A stretch of 47,706 bases of DNA. Origin: Planctomycetota bacterium. Lineage in GTDB: Bacteria > Planctomycetota > Planctomycetia > Planctomycetales > Planctomycetaceae. The stretch spans positions 1-47,706 of the forward strand of contig JAURQH010000008.1 in NCBI GenBank assembly GCA_030836185.1. The letters run 5' to 3'. Shown here piece after piece: positions 24,476 to 34,410 of the stretch (positions are counted from its first letter, which is position 1; every line of letters starts with the position of its first letter). Below the pieces are notes generated by a model that searched no databases, had not been told where the DNA came from, and was given only the letters and a program-made list of their open reading frames with translations. The position numbers and the translations under genes were made by a program.

Positions 24476-25119
24476 GACAAAGGCTGGACCAACTGAATAT
24501 TTCGATGGACTTCGACCAGGGCGAGAGGCAATAGCCAACTGATCCATGCCGACGCCTGATAAACCCACGGGGCGTCCCAGCCATACACAGTCCCCATCCC
24601 ACCGATGATGCGGATGACTACCGCCGAACAGAGAATTGCAAAGCAACGCAACATCCAAAGGCGATGGGTTTGGATCTTTCTGCGTACTGCTGCTCGCCAA
24701 CCGAGAATCGCACAAACTCCCGTCGCGATAGCAGACGTGGCAAATCCGACACCAGCCAGTATCCCAGTCAGTGCATAAAACGACATCCCGATGCCGCTCG
24801 GCACAAGCACGAATAAAATCATGCCGACCTGGATACGTCCCAAGATTCGATGCCCGTGAGGATACCGACCTCGAAAACGGTCACTCAACAGAATCAGCCC
24901 GAGAACGAGCGTTGTCGGCCCTGACGCGAGATGAGCATAAAACGACCACGAATACTGGCCAAAAAAATAACTTTGCCGACCGAGAAGAAATGGAACTTCA
25001 AAGTTGGGAGGAAAATAATTTCGGTAGCTATAGAGCGTAAACACAATCACCTTGACGACCAGCAAGACTGAGAGCCATTTAAGAAGACGTATCGAATGAT
25101 GTGAGAGGGTGATCTGCAT
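24460..25119 (-). CDS. DUF2306 domain membrane protein
   Basis: A 219-residue integral membrane protein with about six to seven predicted spans: [97 protein letters not shown] and [16 protein letters not shown]. Conserved histidines in [16 protein letters not shown] and [10 protein letters not shown]-like positions (here [11 protein letters not shown]) fit the DUF2306 family, whose function is not known. Positions 25120-25319 upstream show no further gene. Confidence 0.85.
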   Translation of the reverse strand: MQITLSHHSIRLLKWLSVLLVVKVIVFTLYSYRNYFPPNFEVPFLLGRQSYFFGQYSWSFYAHLASGPTTLVLGLILLSDRFRGRYPHGHRILGRIQVGMILFVLVPSGIGMSFYALTGILAGVGFATSAIATGVCAILGWRAAVRRKIQTHRLWMLRCFAILCSAVVIRIIGGMGTVYGWDAPWVYQASAWISWLLPLALVEVHRNIQLVQPLSQSDS

Positions 25120-25319
25120 CCTTCCCGTTGTACTCCCTGTAGGTCATTTCTGAACAGAGTTTTTGCGGAATTCTCTCGCAATGACGCCTCACGAACCAAC
25201 CGCACGGCTTTAGGATTGCGGCGGAGAACCTTGTTTGCGACGATGCTGGGCGTTAAATCCCAGGAAGTCACAATCACCCGAAATTCATTTCCAGACTATC
25301 TTTTACGAAGTGATCACTC

Positions 25320-26639
25320 ATGAGCCAGCACGTTGTTTTAATCTCACTTCCCGGTTTGAGATCCCAAGATCTCGACCTGATGCCGAATCTCAAAGCTCTC
25401 GCGGATCGCGGTGGCTCTCGCCCGCTTGTTCCCAGTTTCCCTGCCGTGACGTGTCCCGTGCAAGCGACGCTCACCACGGGTGTCACGCCCGACAAACACG
25501 GCATCACGGCCAACGGTTTTTTCTGGCGTGAGAAACAGCAGGTCGAATTGTGGACCGCCTGGAATGAGATTTTTGAAGCCCCGCAAGTGTGGGACATTCT
25601 GCACGAGAAAGACGAATCGATCACCTCGGCGGTCTGGTTTCCTTTACACATTAAAGGCTGCGGCGGCGATTACATCTGCACCTTCGCCCCTATTCACAAT
25701 CCTGATGGGTCCGAATCGTTGTGGTGTTACACCAAACCGACAGAAATGTATGGCGAACTGCGAGACACCTTCGGTCACTTTCCACTCAAACATTTCTGGG
25801 GACCACTCGCCAACATCAAGTCGAGTGATTGGATCATCGATTCGGGCATCCACGGGGCTAAGAAATACCAACCCAATCTCAGCTATGTCTACCTGCCTCA
25901 CCTCGACTATGCCGCGCAGAAGTTTGGTCCTGATAGCGAACAGGCTCTCGCCGCCGTCAAAGAGATCGACGCGGGCCTCGAACGGATGATTGCCGGCTAC
26001 GAAGAGGCGATGGGTGAAGTGACATGGTTAGTCGCCAGTGAATATGTCATCACGACAGTGGATGGAGTGAGCTATCCGAATCGTAAATTGCGGGAAGCAG
26101 GCTTTTTAGCTCTCGATACCGATGACGACGGCAAAGAAGTTCTCAATCCGGGAGCCTCAACCGCTTGGGCGTTAGCCGATCATCAATTGGCTCACGTCTA
26201 TGTGCAAAATGAAGCCGCCATTCATGGTGTGGCCGAACTCTTTCGTAACGATCCCGATGTCGAAAAAGTGTTGGTAGGAGTAGAAAGAGCCGAATACAAC
26301 CTCGATCATCCGCGCAGCGGCGAAGTGGTCCTCATCTCGAAACCGGAAAAATGGTTCGCTTATTACTGGTGGCTCGATGATGCGAACGCCCCCGCGTTTG
26401 CACACACGGTCGATATTCATCGCAAACCGGGATACGACCCGGTCGAAATGTTTTTCAACATGGAGACAAAATCGACTCCGCTTGATGCGACACTCGTCAA
26501 AGGTTCGCACGGCTATCCCGCCGATGATCCAAGTCGGCAAGGAGTGATTGTCTCTTCCAACGCGGACTTGCTCGCCGACAAAAACTCAGTGGCCGACACC
26601 GATGTGACTCCGATGATTCTGTCGGTGTTTGGGTATTAA
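25320..26639 (+). CDS. Alkaline phosphatase superfamily protein (type I phosphodiesterase-like)
   Basis: A 439-residue protein of the nucleotide pyrophosphatase/phosphodiesterase branch. Motifs are [11 protein letters not shown], then [22 protein letters not shown] (nucleophile region with Thr), [12 protein letters not shown] (second metal-binding Asp/His region), [10 protein letters not shown] and [15 protein letters not shown]. The first motif, usually containing a metal-binding Asp before Gly, reads LISLPGLRS here, so that Asp is absent. No signal peptide, so probably cytoplasmic. Substrate unknown. Related proteins occur in the Ebo-type clusters, but no other ebo-like gene is seen beside it. 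It ends 10 bp from the convergent DUF4159 gene. Confidence 0.85.
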   Translation: MSQHVVLISLPGLRSQDLDLMPNLKALADRGGSRPLVPSFPAVTCPVQATLTTGVTPDKHGITANGFFWREKQQVELWTAWNEIFEAPQVWDILHEKDESITSAVWFPLHIKGCGGDYICTFAPIHNPDGSESLWCYTKPTEMYGELRDTFGHFPLKHFWGPLANIKSSDWIIDSGIHGAKKYQPNLSYVYLPHLDYAAQKFGPDSEQALAAVKEIDAGLERMIAGYEEAMGEVTWLVASEYVITTVDGVSYPNRKLREAGFLALDTDDDGKEVLNPGASTAWALADHQLAHVYVQNEAAIHGVAELFRNDPDVEKVLVGVERAEYNLDHPRSGEVVLISKPEKWFAYYWWLDDANAPAFAHTVDIHRKPGYDPVEMFFNMETKSTPLDATLVKGSHGYPADDPSRQGVIVSSNADLLADKNSVADTDVTPMILSVFGY

Positions 26640-26649
26640 CCGCTTCCGA

Positions 26650-29016
26650 TCAGCGAATACTGGGCGATTGCTGCTGGGAATAGATCACGATATTCATGGC
26701 GATGTGAAGTGCGTCCTCGGGAGAATAGCCGTTACAGATAAGCGATGTTTGACGTTCGAGCGCACAACTCAAATCATATTGACTGTAGATCACCGCGAGT
26801 CGTCCGTCGATTTCGATGCCGTATAAAACCGGTTCCCCTTTTTGCGTGAGCGTTTTCAAAGGCTGACCGGGACGATTCACCGAGGGCAAACGGCGTGTCA
26901 CCTGCTGAATATCGAAAGGCGTTTGCATCAGCTCGTGTTCTACGGGAATACGAGTGAGTTTTTGATCGGGGAAGAGTTTTCCCATCTCGGCACGAAATGC
27001 GGCATCAAATTGAGACGCACCGCAACAGGCGTCGGCAAAGAGAACTCCATCTCGGTTGAGATACTTTCGCAACTGTTCGCGTTCTGCCTCGCTGAACGAA
27101 AACGATTGTCGACCGTGAATGTAGAGCATTGGGAAGTTAAAAATGTTCTGATCGCTAGGGACGAAATTTTTCTTGCTCATTGAAACCGCACCGACTTGTT
27201 CGTTAAGCGCTTTCAATAAATTTCGTAACGCCATGGGGGCGGTGTCCCATCCCCCTTCATGTCGTAGCTTGGCAATCTGCAAGAACCCGCGTTCAATGGC
27301 TTCCAACGGATTATCACTGCCAGCACGCTCCTGGCTTTCGAGTTTGTCGGCAGGTTCGCGCCCCGTGACATACGCCGCGATATTGGTCCCCAATTTCATT
27401 TTCTGATCAATTTTAAGACTGTTTTGCGGTGAGCGACCGGGGGGATCGATTTGTGACCAATGATCCCAGAGGCAACCGATATCATCGGGGGAGTAGATGA
27501 TGGGCGTGCGACAACCAAAGTCGATGCCCCATAACTCGTGCGCTTCGTCTGACAAAAGAAACTCGCTGCGGTACACGGGATGATCGACCGTCAGCCGTTT
27601 GAACAGACTCGCTTCATCGGGATACAACAGCTTCACAATACGCCGAAACCCCTGATCAAAATCAGCCGACTGACATCCCGCCGCGGCGAGTAAGGTTCCA
27701 CCCTGATCGAGATACTGCCTCAACCGACGAATATCAGCCGGCGTGAGCTGCGGAGCACGATCACTGGAAAGATAGAGGATGGGCGACTGAACCAACACAG
27801 AAAGTGCATTTTGATCGGTCAATTTCGGGAGTTCAAGAACTTGCCAAGTGAGTAATTTCGGCCAACCATCCTGAGTCGAAATAAAATCCATCAGGTGATG
27901 CACGTCTCGGGGATGCTGATTCCAGAGAGACTCGGGGATCTCGGCACCCGGACCTCCACCAAATTTGAGTTTAGAAACGACAACAGGCGACAACCCTTTG
28001 GAAAGAAACAGCAGAGAAAAGGCCGTCGAGAGAACGGGAGCTTTATCGATTCCTGCTTCGCCCATCCAAAAGCCGCGGCCCGATTGACGTTTGATGAGAT
28101 ATTCCGCTCCGGCTCGATACCAGTCGTTGTTTTCTCCAAAGAATCGCCGTCCACTCAGACGCCCGGCTCGTTCGAGTCCATACAGATAATAGAGTTGGTA
28201 ATTGCCTCCGCCGGGATTGGAACCAACCTCAAAATTATCGGAGAGCCATTTGATCCCACGATCAATCACCTGATTTTCTTCCTGTTCCTGACAACAATTG
28301 AAATTATCGTCGGGATCTCCCAGCATTGTTTCGCAGATGACGGAGGAAGCGATTCCGGCAACCGTCATGCTTCCTGAACTTTTACCGTTCCCCTGATATC
28401 CCCATCCTCCATCAGCGGATTGTTTGGACTGCCAATAGTTCCTGGCATTCACCCAAGTCTCTCGCTTGATAGGGACTCCATAGTGGGCAGCTTCCCGCAG
28501 CGCAAGAACCGAATACTGACTGTTACTCTCATCGGCGGCACCACCTTGACCTGCCCCCAATAGGTATGACCATCCTCCCACATTGGCTCCACTGTCGACC
28601 TGTCCTTTTTCGATCATGGAGGCCAACCGAATGATTCGATTTCGATCCGTGTCCTGATCGGCAACCGCCAGCGCCATCAGCATCAAGGAAAGTTCATAGT
28701 TTTCCGAACGCCCGGTGATTCGAGGCCAATCTGCAGGTGGGATCGAGCGCAGATAACCGAGCCCTTTTTGGACCGCAATATCTGTCACCGGAACCTGAGA
28801 ATTCAGCATCGCCATCACTGCCAAAGAAGTGATACCGATGGGGAACTGCCCACCACCATTATCCCAATGGCCATCGTCTTGTTGCTGAGTTTTCAGATAG
28901 CGAACTCCGACTTGCAACGATCTCGCGACTTGATCCCTCGTCAACTGTGCCTGAACGGGTTGGCAGCAAAAAGCCGCCAGACATGCCAGAACGATTAAAT
29001 TTCGGTGTTGAAGCAT
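26650..29016 (-). CDS. Exported alpha-toroid plus tandem DUF4159 protein
   Basis: A 788-residue exported protein with a signal peptide MLQHRNLIVLACLAAFCCQPVQA. Residues about 30-380 form a terpene-cyclase/prenyltransferase-like alpha-toroid of repeated helices (LQVGVRYLKTQQQDDGHWDN, LGYLRSIPP, SKQSADGGWGYQG) but lack the DxDD or zinc-ligand motifs of active cyclases, so it is probably a binding scaffold. The remainder holds two related DUF4159 copies. The first is about 385-520 (PILYLSSDRAPQLTPADIRR, YLDQGGTLLAAAGC, DFDQGFRRIVKLL) and the second about 590-788 (PMLYIHGRQSFSFSEAEREQ, YLNRDGVLFADACC, QFDAAFRAEMGKLF). Only a single DUF4159 is common in this type. The cellular role is unknown. It is divergent from the ketosynthase operon. 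Confidence 0.88.
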   Translation of the reverse strand: MLQHRNLIVLACLAAFCCQPVQAQLTRDQVARSLQVGVRYLKTQQQDDGHWDNGGGQFPIGITSLAVMAMLNSQVPVTDIAVQKGLGYLRSIPPADWPRITGRSENYELSLMLMALAVADQDTDRNRIIRLASMIEKGQVDSGANVGGWSYLLGAGQGGAADESNSQYSVLALREAAHYGVPIKRETWVNARNYWQSKQSADGGWGYQGNGKSSGSMTVAGIASSVICETMLGDPDDNFNCCQEQEENQVIDRGIKWLSDNFEVGSNPGGGNYQLYYLYGLERAGRLSGRRFFGENNDWYRAGAEYLIKRQSGRGFWMGEAGIDKAPVLSTAFSLLFLSKGLSPVVVSKLKFGGGPGAEIPESLWNQHPRDVHHLMDFISTQDGWPKLLTWQVLELPKLTDQNALSVLVQSPILYLSSDRAPQLTPADIRRLRQYLDQGGTLLAAAGCQSADFDQGFRRIVKLLYPDEASLFKRLTVDHPVYRSEFLLSDEAHELWGIDFGCRTPIIYSPDDIGCLWDHWSQIDPPGRSPQNSLKIDQKMKLGTNIAAYVTGREPADKLESQERAGSDNPLEAIERGFLQIAKLRHEGGWDTAPMALRNLLKALNEQVGAVSMSKKNFVPSDQNIFNFPMLYIHGRQSFSFSEAEREQLRKYLNRDGVLFADACCGASQFDAAFRAEMGKLFPDQKLTRIPVEHELMQTPFDIQQVTRRLPSVNRPGQPLKTLTQKGEPVLYGIEIDGRLAVIYSQYDLSCALERQTSLICNGYSPEDALHIAMNIVIYSQQQSPSIR

Positions 29017-29208
29017 CGCGAATCCTTCCGGGAAAGCCGGGAATCGAGTAGAGATTCCATACCAGCTCCCAGTATATCAATTCTCGCTGATTCAGACATC
29101 CCCAACCGCTTGCCTGTCTTACCGCAAAGTGCTACGCTGGCAGGTTCTTCCGTCGATTTGAATCGATGATTTTCGACCTTTTTGGCTCACACCTGCGGAA
29201 CGAGACTC

Positions 29209-30453
29209 ATGCCTTTGCCCGATGAATCCCGAATTGTCATTACCGGGATCGGATTAACGGCCCCCAATGGAAATTCGCTCGCGGAATACCGCGCGAATTT
29301 GCTCGCGGGCAATTCGGGGGTCGTCCCGTTTGAAACACGCTACATGCCCCCCACAGTGGCGGGCGTCTGTGACTTTGAAGTCACCCGCCATCAAAAGCGA
29401 AAAGAAGCTCGCCGCGGGACACGCGCTGGTCAGGTGGCGGTTTATTGTGCGAACGAAGCCGTCGTTGATTCCCAACTCGACTGGGAAAACACTCCAAAAA
29501 ATCGAGTAGGCGTCTATCTCGGTATCACCGAACACGGCAATGTTGAGACAGAAAACGAGATCTACGAGATCACACAGTTCGACTACGACACCAAAGTCTG
29601 GTCGCATCATCATAATCCACGGACCGTTGCCAATAATCCGGCTGGTGAAGTCACCATCAATATGAAAATCACCGGCCCGCACCTGACGGTGGGTGCGGCT
29701 TGCGCAGCCGGCAACGCAGGCTTTATTCAGGGAGTACAAATGCTCCGTCTGAATGAAGTCGATGTGGCGATTTGCGGGGGAGTTTCGGAAAGTATTCATA
29801 CCTTCGGAATTTTTGCCAGCTTTCAAAGTCAAGGAGCGTTAGCAACGCACGACGATCCAACAAAAGCCTGTCGGCCCTTTGATGCAAATCGCAACGGAAT
29901 CGTGGTGGCTGAAGGAGGAGGCATTTGCACTTTAGAGCGATTGTCGGACGCGAAAGCTCGTGGTGCTCGTATTTATGGAGAAATTGTCGGATACGGCATG
30001 AACTCCGACGCCACCGACTTTGTATTGCCTTCTGCCGAAAGACAGGCCGAATGTTTGGAATTGGCCTTGGGAAGAGCCAATCTGACCGCCGACGATATCG
30101 ACATCGTCAGCTCTCACGCGACGGCAACCGAAATGGGCGATATTCAAGAAGCGAAAGCTTTGCACACAGTTTTTGGTGATCGAGAGAGCTTGGCCATCAA
30201 TAACACCAAAAGCTTCATAGGACACGCGATGGGAGCGGCCGGAGCCCTCGAATTATTGGGAAATCTTCCTGCCTTTGAAGATCTGGTCGCCCACGCTACA
30301 ATCAACCTCCAAGACCGTGACCCCAAGATTGCCCTGAAGCAACTTGTGGCCAACGACCCCCGTGAATTGCCGAAAGTGGACTACATCCTGAACAACTCGT
30401 TCGGAATGCTGGGCATCAATTCGGTTCTTATTATAAAACGTTACGAAGCATGA
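29209..30453 (+). CDS. Beta-ketoacyl-ACP synthase (FabF-like)
   Basis: A condensing enzyme of about 414 residues from ATG 29209 (GGAACGAG upstream); a TTG at 29182 would add nine residues. The thiolase fold has an intact Cys-His-His triad: Cys165 in VGAACAAGNAG, His in SSHATATEMGD, and His in SFIGHAMGAAGALE. C-terminal NNSFGMLGINSVLIIK fits the family. It extends an acyl chain on an acyl carrier protein by decarboxylative condensation. It heads a three-gene unit with a dedicated acyl carrier protein and an FAD oxidoreductase, separate from any primary fatty-acid operon, which suggests a specialised lipid or polyketide-like product. Confidence 0.93.
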   Translation: MPLPDESRIVITGIGLTAPNGNSLAEYRANLLAGNSGVVPFETRYMPPTVAGVCDFEVTRHQKRKEARRGTRAGQVAVYCANEAVVDSQLDWENTPKNRVGVYLGITEHGNVETENEIYEITQFDYDTKVWSHHHNPRTVANNPAGEVTINMKITGPHLTVGAACAAGNAGFIQGVQMLRLNEVDVAICGGVSESIHTFGIFASFQSQGALATHDDPTKACRPFDANRNGIVVAEGGGICTLERLSDAKARGARIYGEIVGYGMNSDATDFVLPSAERQAECLELALGRANLTADDIDIVSSHATATEMGDIQEAKALHTVFGDRESLAINNTKSFIGHAMGAAGALELLGNLPAFEDLVAHATINLQDRDPKIALKQLVANDPRELPKVDYILNNSFGMLGINSVLIIKRYEA

Positions 30454-30495
30454 ACTTGCGATTAGTGACGGAAAACTGATCCGTCGGAGAGACGA

Positions 30496-30759
30496 ATGAA
30501 CGAAGAGCAGATTCGACTGGTAATCCTCGATATTCTGGACAAGATTGCGCCAGATGAAGATCTCTCAGATCTTGATGATTCACAGCCCTTCCGCGACCAG
30601 ATGGAGCTGGACAGCATGGATTTTCTCGACATCGTCATGGAATTGCGAAAGCGATACCGTGTTCAGATTCCAGAAGAGGATTATCCAAATCTCGTGACAA
30701 TGGACAGCACTGTCACCTATCTCCACCCTCTGCTCAAAGACGTCGAAAGCCCCGCATAG
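30496..30759 (+). CDS. Acyl carrier protein
   Basis: An 87-residue acidic four-helix carrier protein. The phosphopantetheine attachment serine is in MELDSMDFLDIVMEL (DSM motif, about Ser41). Asp-rich helix 1 (MNEEQIRLVILDILDKIAPD) is normal. The start has GAGAGACGA upstream. It lies 42 bp after the ketosynthase and 33 bp before the oxidoreductase on the same strand, so it is the probable shuttle for both. It is more divergent than a housekeeping AcpP, which typically has GADSLDTVE. Confidence 0.95.
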   Translation: MNEEQIRLVILDILDKIAPDEDLSDLDDSQPFRDQMELDSMDFLDIVMELRKRYRVQIPEEDYPNLVTMDSTVTYLHPLLKDVESPA

Positions 30760-30792
30760 GCAAGATCGTTTACGAGTGATCAGTCCCGGCAA

Positions 30793-32196
30793 TTGGCAAG
30801 AACGGGAACCACGCAGGTGCAATACGATACGATCATCATCGGTGCCGGTCTCTCAGGACTGGCTGCCGGCATTCGGCTTGCCTATTACGACCAGAAGGTC
30901 TGTCTGCTCGAACGCCATACAACCATCGGCGGTCTCAACTCTTTCTATCGCTTAAGACATCGAGATTATGATGTCGGTCTGCATGCCGTCACCAACTATG
31001 CAGAAAAAGGGGACCGTTCCAAACCTCTGAACAAACTGCTTCGGCAATTGCGACTCTCTTGGGATGATTTTGCCCTCTGCCCACAAATTGAATCGTCGGT
31101 CGTCTTCCCCGATTGCACGTTGCGAATGACAAACGATTTTGAACTTCTCCGTTCACAAGTGGCTGAATGTTTTCCCGATCAAGCCGACGGCTTCAATCGA
31201 CTTGTCCAATCGATCGACGAGTTTAACCCGTTCGCCGACACCGAAGGATATCTGTCGGCCCGCGAACATATTCGCAAATTCCTGACAGACCCGTTGCTCG
31301 AAAATATGTTGTTCTGTCCGATTCTTTTTTATAGTTCCGCGACGCCCAACGATCTCGATTTGAGACAATTTGTCATCATCTTCCGCAGTATTTTGCAAGA
31401 GGGTTTCAGTCGCCCACAAGAAGGGATTCGTCGCATTCTGCGTGTGTTGGTGAAAAAGTTTCGCGGCGAAGGAGGAGAACTCAAGCTGCGGACCGGTGTG
31501 AATCGGATCCTTGAAAAGAACGGGACAGCTTACGGCGTCGAACTCGATAACGGAGAAGTTCTGGAAGGAAAGAGAATACTCTCCTCCGCCGGACTCGTCG
31601 AAACTCAACGCCTTTGTGAGAAGCCGTTTGTCGAAGAGAAAGCAGCCACGGGCGATATCTCGTTCGTCGAATCAATCTCGACGCTCGATTGCTCTCCTGC
31701 GGATTTGGGACACCACGGCACGGTGGTCTTCTTTTCCAACCAAACTGACTTCTGCTACGAACGACCAAGCACGCCGGTCGATTTACGCAGCGGGATTATC
31801 TGCTCGCCGAACAATTATCAGTTCGAGGAACCGTTAGAAGACAATAAAATCAACATCACGGCTCTCGCCGACCATCAATATTGGCTGAACATTGACGATG
31901 AAGAACAATACCAGCAGGCGAAGCAGGAACACGCGACGGCGATGATTGAAAATGCGATTGGTATTGTCCCCGACTTCCAGAATCACATCATCGATCAAGA
32001 TATCTTTACGCCACGGACCATCAAAAAGTTTACCGGGCATCTCAACGGAGCCGTCTATGGCTCACCCACCAAACAACTCAGTGGAACAACTCCACTCGAC
32101 AATCTCTATTTGTGTGGGACAGATCAAGGATTTCTGGGAATCATCGGAGCGATGCTCTCGGGAATTTCGATGGCCAATGCACATTGCTTGAAGTAA
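30793..32196 (+). CDS. FAD-dependent oxidoreductase, phytoene desaturase/CrtISO-like
   Basis: A protein of about 467 residues with an N-terminal FAD dinucleotide-binding motif (TIIIGAGLSGLAAGIRLA, then LLERHTTIGGLNSFYRL) and a C-terminal FAD motif (NLYLCGTDQGFLGIIGAMLSG). The architecture is that of carotenoid desaturases/isomerases and retinol saturases. No ATG is available: TTG 30793 and GTG 30817 are the choices. The GTG has ACGGGA at a reasonable distance and starts directly before the FAD motif. It has the same strand and close spacing as the ketosynthase and carrier protein. It may introduce or reduce double bases in an ACP-linked chain, which is inference. Confidence 0.88.
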   Translation: MARTGTTQVQYDTIIIGAGLSGLAAGIRLAYYDQKVCLLERHTTIGGLNSFYRLRHRDYDVGLHAVTNYAEKGDRSKPLNKLLRQLRLSWDDFALCPQIESSVVFPDCTLRMTNDFELLRSQVAECFPDQADGFNRLVQSIDEFNPFADTEGYLSAREHIRKFLTDPLLENMLFCPILFYSSATPNDLDLRQFVIIFRSILQEGFSRPQEGIRRILRVLVKKFRGEGGELKLRTGVNRILEKNGTAYGVELDNGEVLEGKRILSSAGLVETQRLCEKPFVEEKAATGDISFVESISTLDCSPADLGHHGTVVFFSNQTDFCYERPSTPVDLRSGIICSPNNYQFEEPLEDNKINITALADHQYWLNIDDEEQYQQAKQEHATAMIENAIGIVPDFQNHIIDQDIFTPRTIKKFTGHLNGAVYGSPTKQLSGTTPLDNLYLCGTDQGFLGIIGAMLSGISMANAHCLK

Positions 32197-32246
32197 TCCT
32201 GATTCTGCAATGACACAATGACTAAAGAGTGATCCAGCGAGACTCA

Positions 32247-33578
32247 TCATTCATCGGCCGATTTTAGAATCAGTGCATTGCCCCAATTGGCACGATCCTG
32301 CACATCTCCTCGATCTCCAAAATCCACGCGAAGTGTCAGTGTTTTTTTTCCCTTTAAGTCGATCCGAACTAATTTCGGTTTCTCGTCACCTCGAATGATT
32401 TCGCTTTGATAAACGGATTTCTGATCGGTCAATATTTCGAAGACAACGCTTCCTGTTCCTTTCGCGACATCATCAATCCCAATTTCTGCCAGAAACGACG
32501 CATCGCCTTCTTCCAATAACCATTGAACTTCGGTGCGAGAATGCATGCCGAGCCCCGTCAGGTAGCCAGCGGTTTGCATTCTCATCTGAGTCCCCAACAC
32601 ATTCGCATCGATTTGCCAATGAGGAACTTTGGAAAGAAACGGCGTGTAGTCCACCTTTTGAGGCGTCCGCTCCGAGAGTGGCCTCCGGTTCTCTGTCAGA
32701 GACAGAAATGAATCCACAGATCCCAACGGAACTTGCCAATCCCCACAGAGTTCTGTCTTCAATAAAAACGCATTGAACTCGACCAACATCACTGAACGTG
32801 CCGAGACGCGGCTACCATCTTGAAGCCGGACTAATGTTTTCTGAGACTCGGGTTTGGGGACGATCACCAATTCGGGGTTGAAACGCAAATGGGTGAGTTC
32901 CTGAATCAGAAAATCGCGAGGACCAGAATCTGTTTCTAACGTCAATGTTGTCGCAGAAAAACCGGAGAGTTCTCCTCGAATTTTGTCGCCGTTTGAGAGA
33001 GTGAGCTGATCCTGTTGAAGGTTATTATTCTCTCGCCCACTTAATGAATCGAGGGCTGAAAAACTCCCATCGAGCCGACTCCACTCCAATTGAGTCACCG
33101 ATTCCAACATGATTTTCAGAGGTTGCGGAGCAGGAACTGTCCTGCCAGATTCTTCAACCAAAAGAACTGACGGTAGAAACGTGATTTCTGTCTCGGAGAG
33201 GTCCACCAGATGCCCCATTAGGGAATCACCATTCGACAACGTCACCCGACAATTTTTCTTTGTGGATGATTTCTCTGTGAGTGAATCGAATCTCATGGGA
33301 AATCCAAGAGGAAACAGATGCTTAACAGAGAGCACTTCGTCGGGAGTGAATCGACGTATTTTGTCTCCTCGCCCGAGCAACCAGTGCGTGCTTGTGACAT
33401 TCATATCTGCTGAACCCAACTGCTCTCCCTCAACCGTTATGAGTTCCCAAGTTTCCGAAGAGGGTGACTCGGCTGCGAGAAACGCTAACGGCAGAGAAGC
33501 AAAAAATAAAAACAGGCAAACAGAATTTTTGGAAACAATATTAATCATGGATGAATCATTCAGAACCGACATAGACAT
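32247..33578 (-). CDS. Exported NPCBM-domain protein
   Basis: A protein of about 443 residues. The ATG at 33578 overlaps the stop of the metallophosphoesterase gene (TGATG), which suggests translational coupling; a Met at 33548 is the alternative and would leave the signal peptide (VCLFLFFASLPLAFLAA) intact. The middle region is beta-rich with repeated LSNGD-type segments (VTLSNGDSLMGHLV, LTLSNGDKIRGEL, VRLQDGSRVSARS). The C-terminal 140 residues form an NPCBM/NEW2 carbohydrate-binding-like domain, recognisable from LGMHSRTEVQWLLEEGDASF and RVDFGDRGDVQDRANWGNA. It is probably a periplasmic or surface binding protein. No catalytic domain is visible. Confidence 0.85.
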   Translation of the reverse strand: MSMSVLNDSSMINIVSKNSVCLFLFFASLPLAFLAAESPSSETWELITVEGEQLGSADMNVTSTHWLLGRGDKIRRFTPDEVLSVKHLFPLGFPMRFDSLTEKSSTKKNCRVTLSNGDSLMGHLVDLSETEITFLPSVLLVEESGRTVPAPQPLKIMLESVTQLEWSRLDGSFSALDSLSGRENNNLQQDQLTLSNGDKIRGELSGFSATTLTLETDSGPRDFLIQELTHLRFNPELVIVPKPESQKTLVRLQDGSRVSARSVMLVEFNAFLLKTELCGDWQVPLGSVDSFLSLTENRRPLSERTPQKVDYTPFLSKVPHWQIDANVLGTQMRMQTAGYLTGLGMHSRTEVQWLLEEGDASFLAEIGIDDVAKGTGSVVFEILTDQKSVYQSEIIRGDEKPKLVRIDLKGKKTLTLRVDFGDRGDVQDRANWGNALILKSADE

Positions 33579-34282
33579 CAAAGACGCAACCCGCCATCAG
33601 CGAGTGTTTGAAAAGCCAAGTCGCAAACATCCTCGGGGAGTCCCGCGGCTCGATAACTGGCGATGGCGTCCTCGATAGCATACTCGACCTGCTTCAAAGT
33701 GACAGCACCGTTCTCATAGATCGCGTATGCGGCTCGGGGATCGAGATTTCGCGGTTGGCCAACCGATCCCGGATTGACGACTGTTGTTCCATTGTCTAAC
33801 TCCAATAAATATGGCTGATGCGTGTGACCAACACATACAAAGTCAGCGTCAATATTATTGAGGCGATGTTGCCAGTCCTCCTGTTTGGGACCGAGGTATT
33901 CTTCCAGGGGATCACGGGGCGTCCCATGTACCAGGTAGAATCGCTTGGCATCCAATTCAACGAACTGGGAGGTCGGTAGTTGACTCAACCACCTCAATTG
34001 GTCATCACTCATCCATTGCCAATGCAACGGTCGAGTCGCGAATGCCAAGTGTCGAAGTCCGAGACCACCGCGAGGTCGGACTTTTTGGCCGACTGCGTGA
34101 TCGTGATTTCCACGAACACACGCCACAGTATTTTCCTGCATCCAGTTCACGACTTCCGAAGGGTCGCAACCGTAGTCAACAACATCCCCGGCACAGACAC
34201 ACGCATCAAATTCTTCAGCCTCGAACACTGCCCGCAATGCGGCCATATTGGAATGAATATCGGAAATAATCAGGATTCGCAT
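33578..34282 (-). CDS. Metallophosphoesterase (YfcE/MJ0936-like)
   Basis: A 234-residue calcineurin-like phosphoesterase. All metal-site motifs are present: SDIHSN, AGDVVDYG, RGNHDHA, VHGTP and GHTHQP. NPGSVGQPRN is the family C-terminal signature. It is cytoplasmic and its substrate is unknown; relatives are phosphodiesterases. It is divergent from the small protein at 34411 across 128 bp that probably holds both promoters. Its stop overlaps the NPCBM gene start. Confidence 0.95.
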   Translation of the reverse strand: MRILIISDIHSNMAALRAVFEAEEFDACVCAGDVVDYGCDPSEVVNWMQENTVACVRGNHDHAVGQKVRPRGGLGLRHLAFATRPLHWQWMSDDQLRWLSQLPTSQFVELDAKRFYLVHGTPRDPLEEYLGPKQEDWQHRLNNIDADFVCVGHTHQPYLLELDNGTTVVNPGSVGQPRNLDPRAAYAIYENGAVTLKQVEYAIEDAIASYRAAGLPEDVCDLAFQTLADGGLRL

Positions 34283-34410
34283 CGTTTCTCACTGTTCCAA
34301 TTTGGCTGCTCAGTAAGCGATCCGGCTCACTTCTGTCGTCCGTCCACAAAGATTCATCTTGAAGCGAATCAGTATTCAGAGTGTAATGTGTACAAATCAG
34401 AGGAAAACAT

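Noticed and set aside
25047-25277. 76-codon minus-strand frame before the DUF2306 gene
   Set aside because: No ribosome-binding site and no protein-like pattern; it overlaps the DUF2306 start in another frame.
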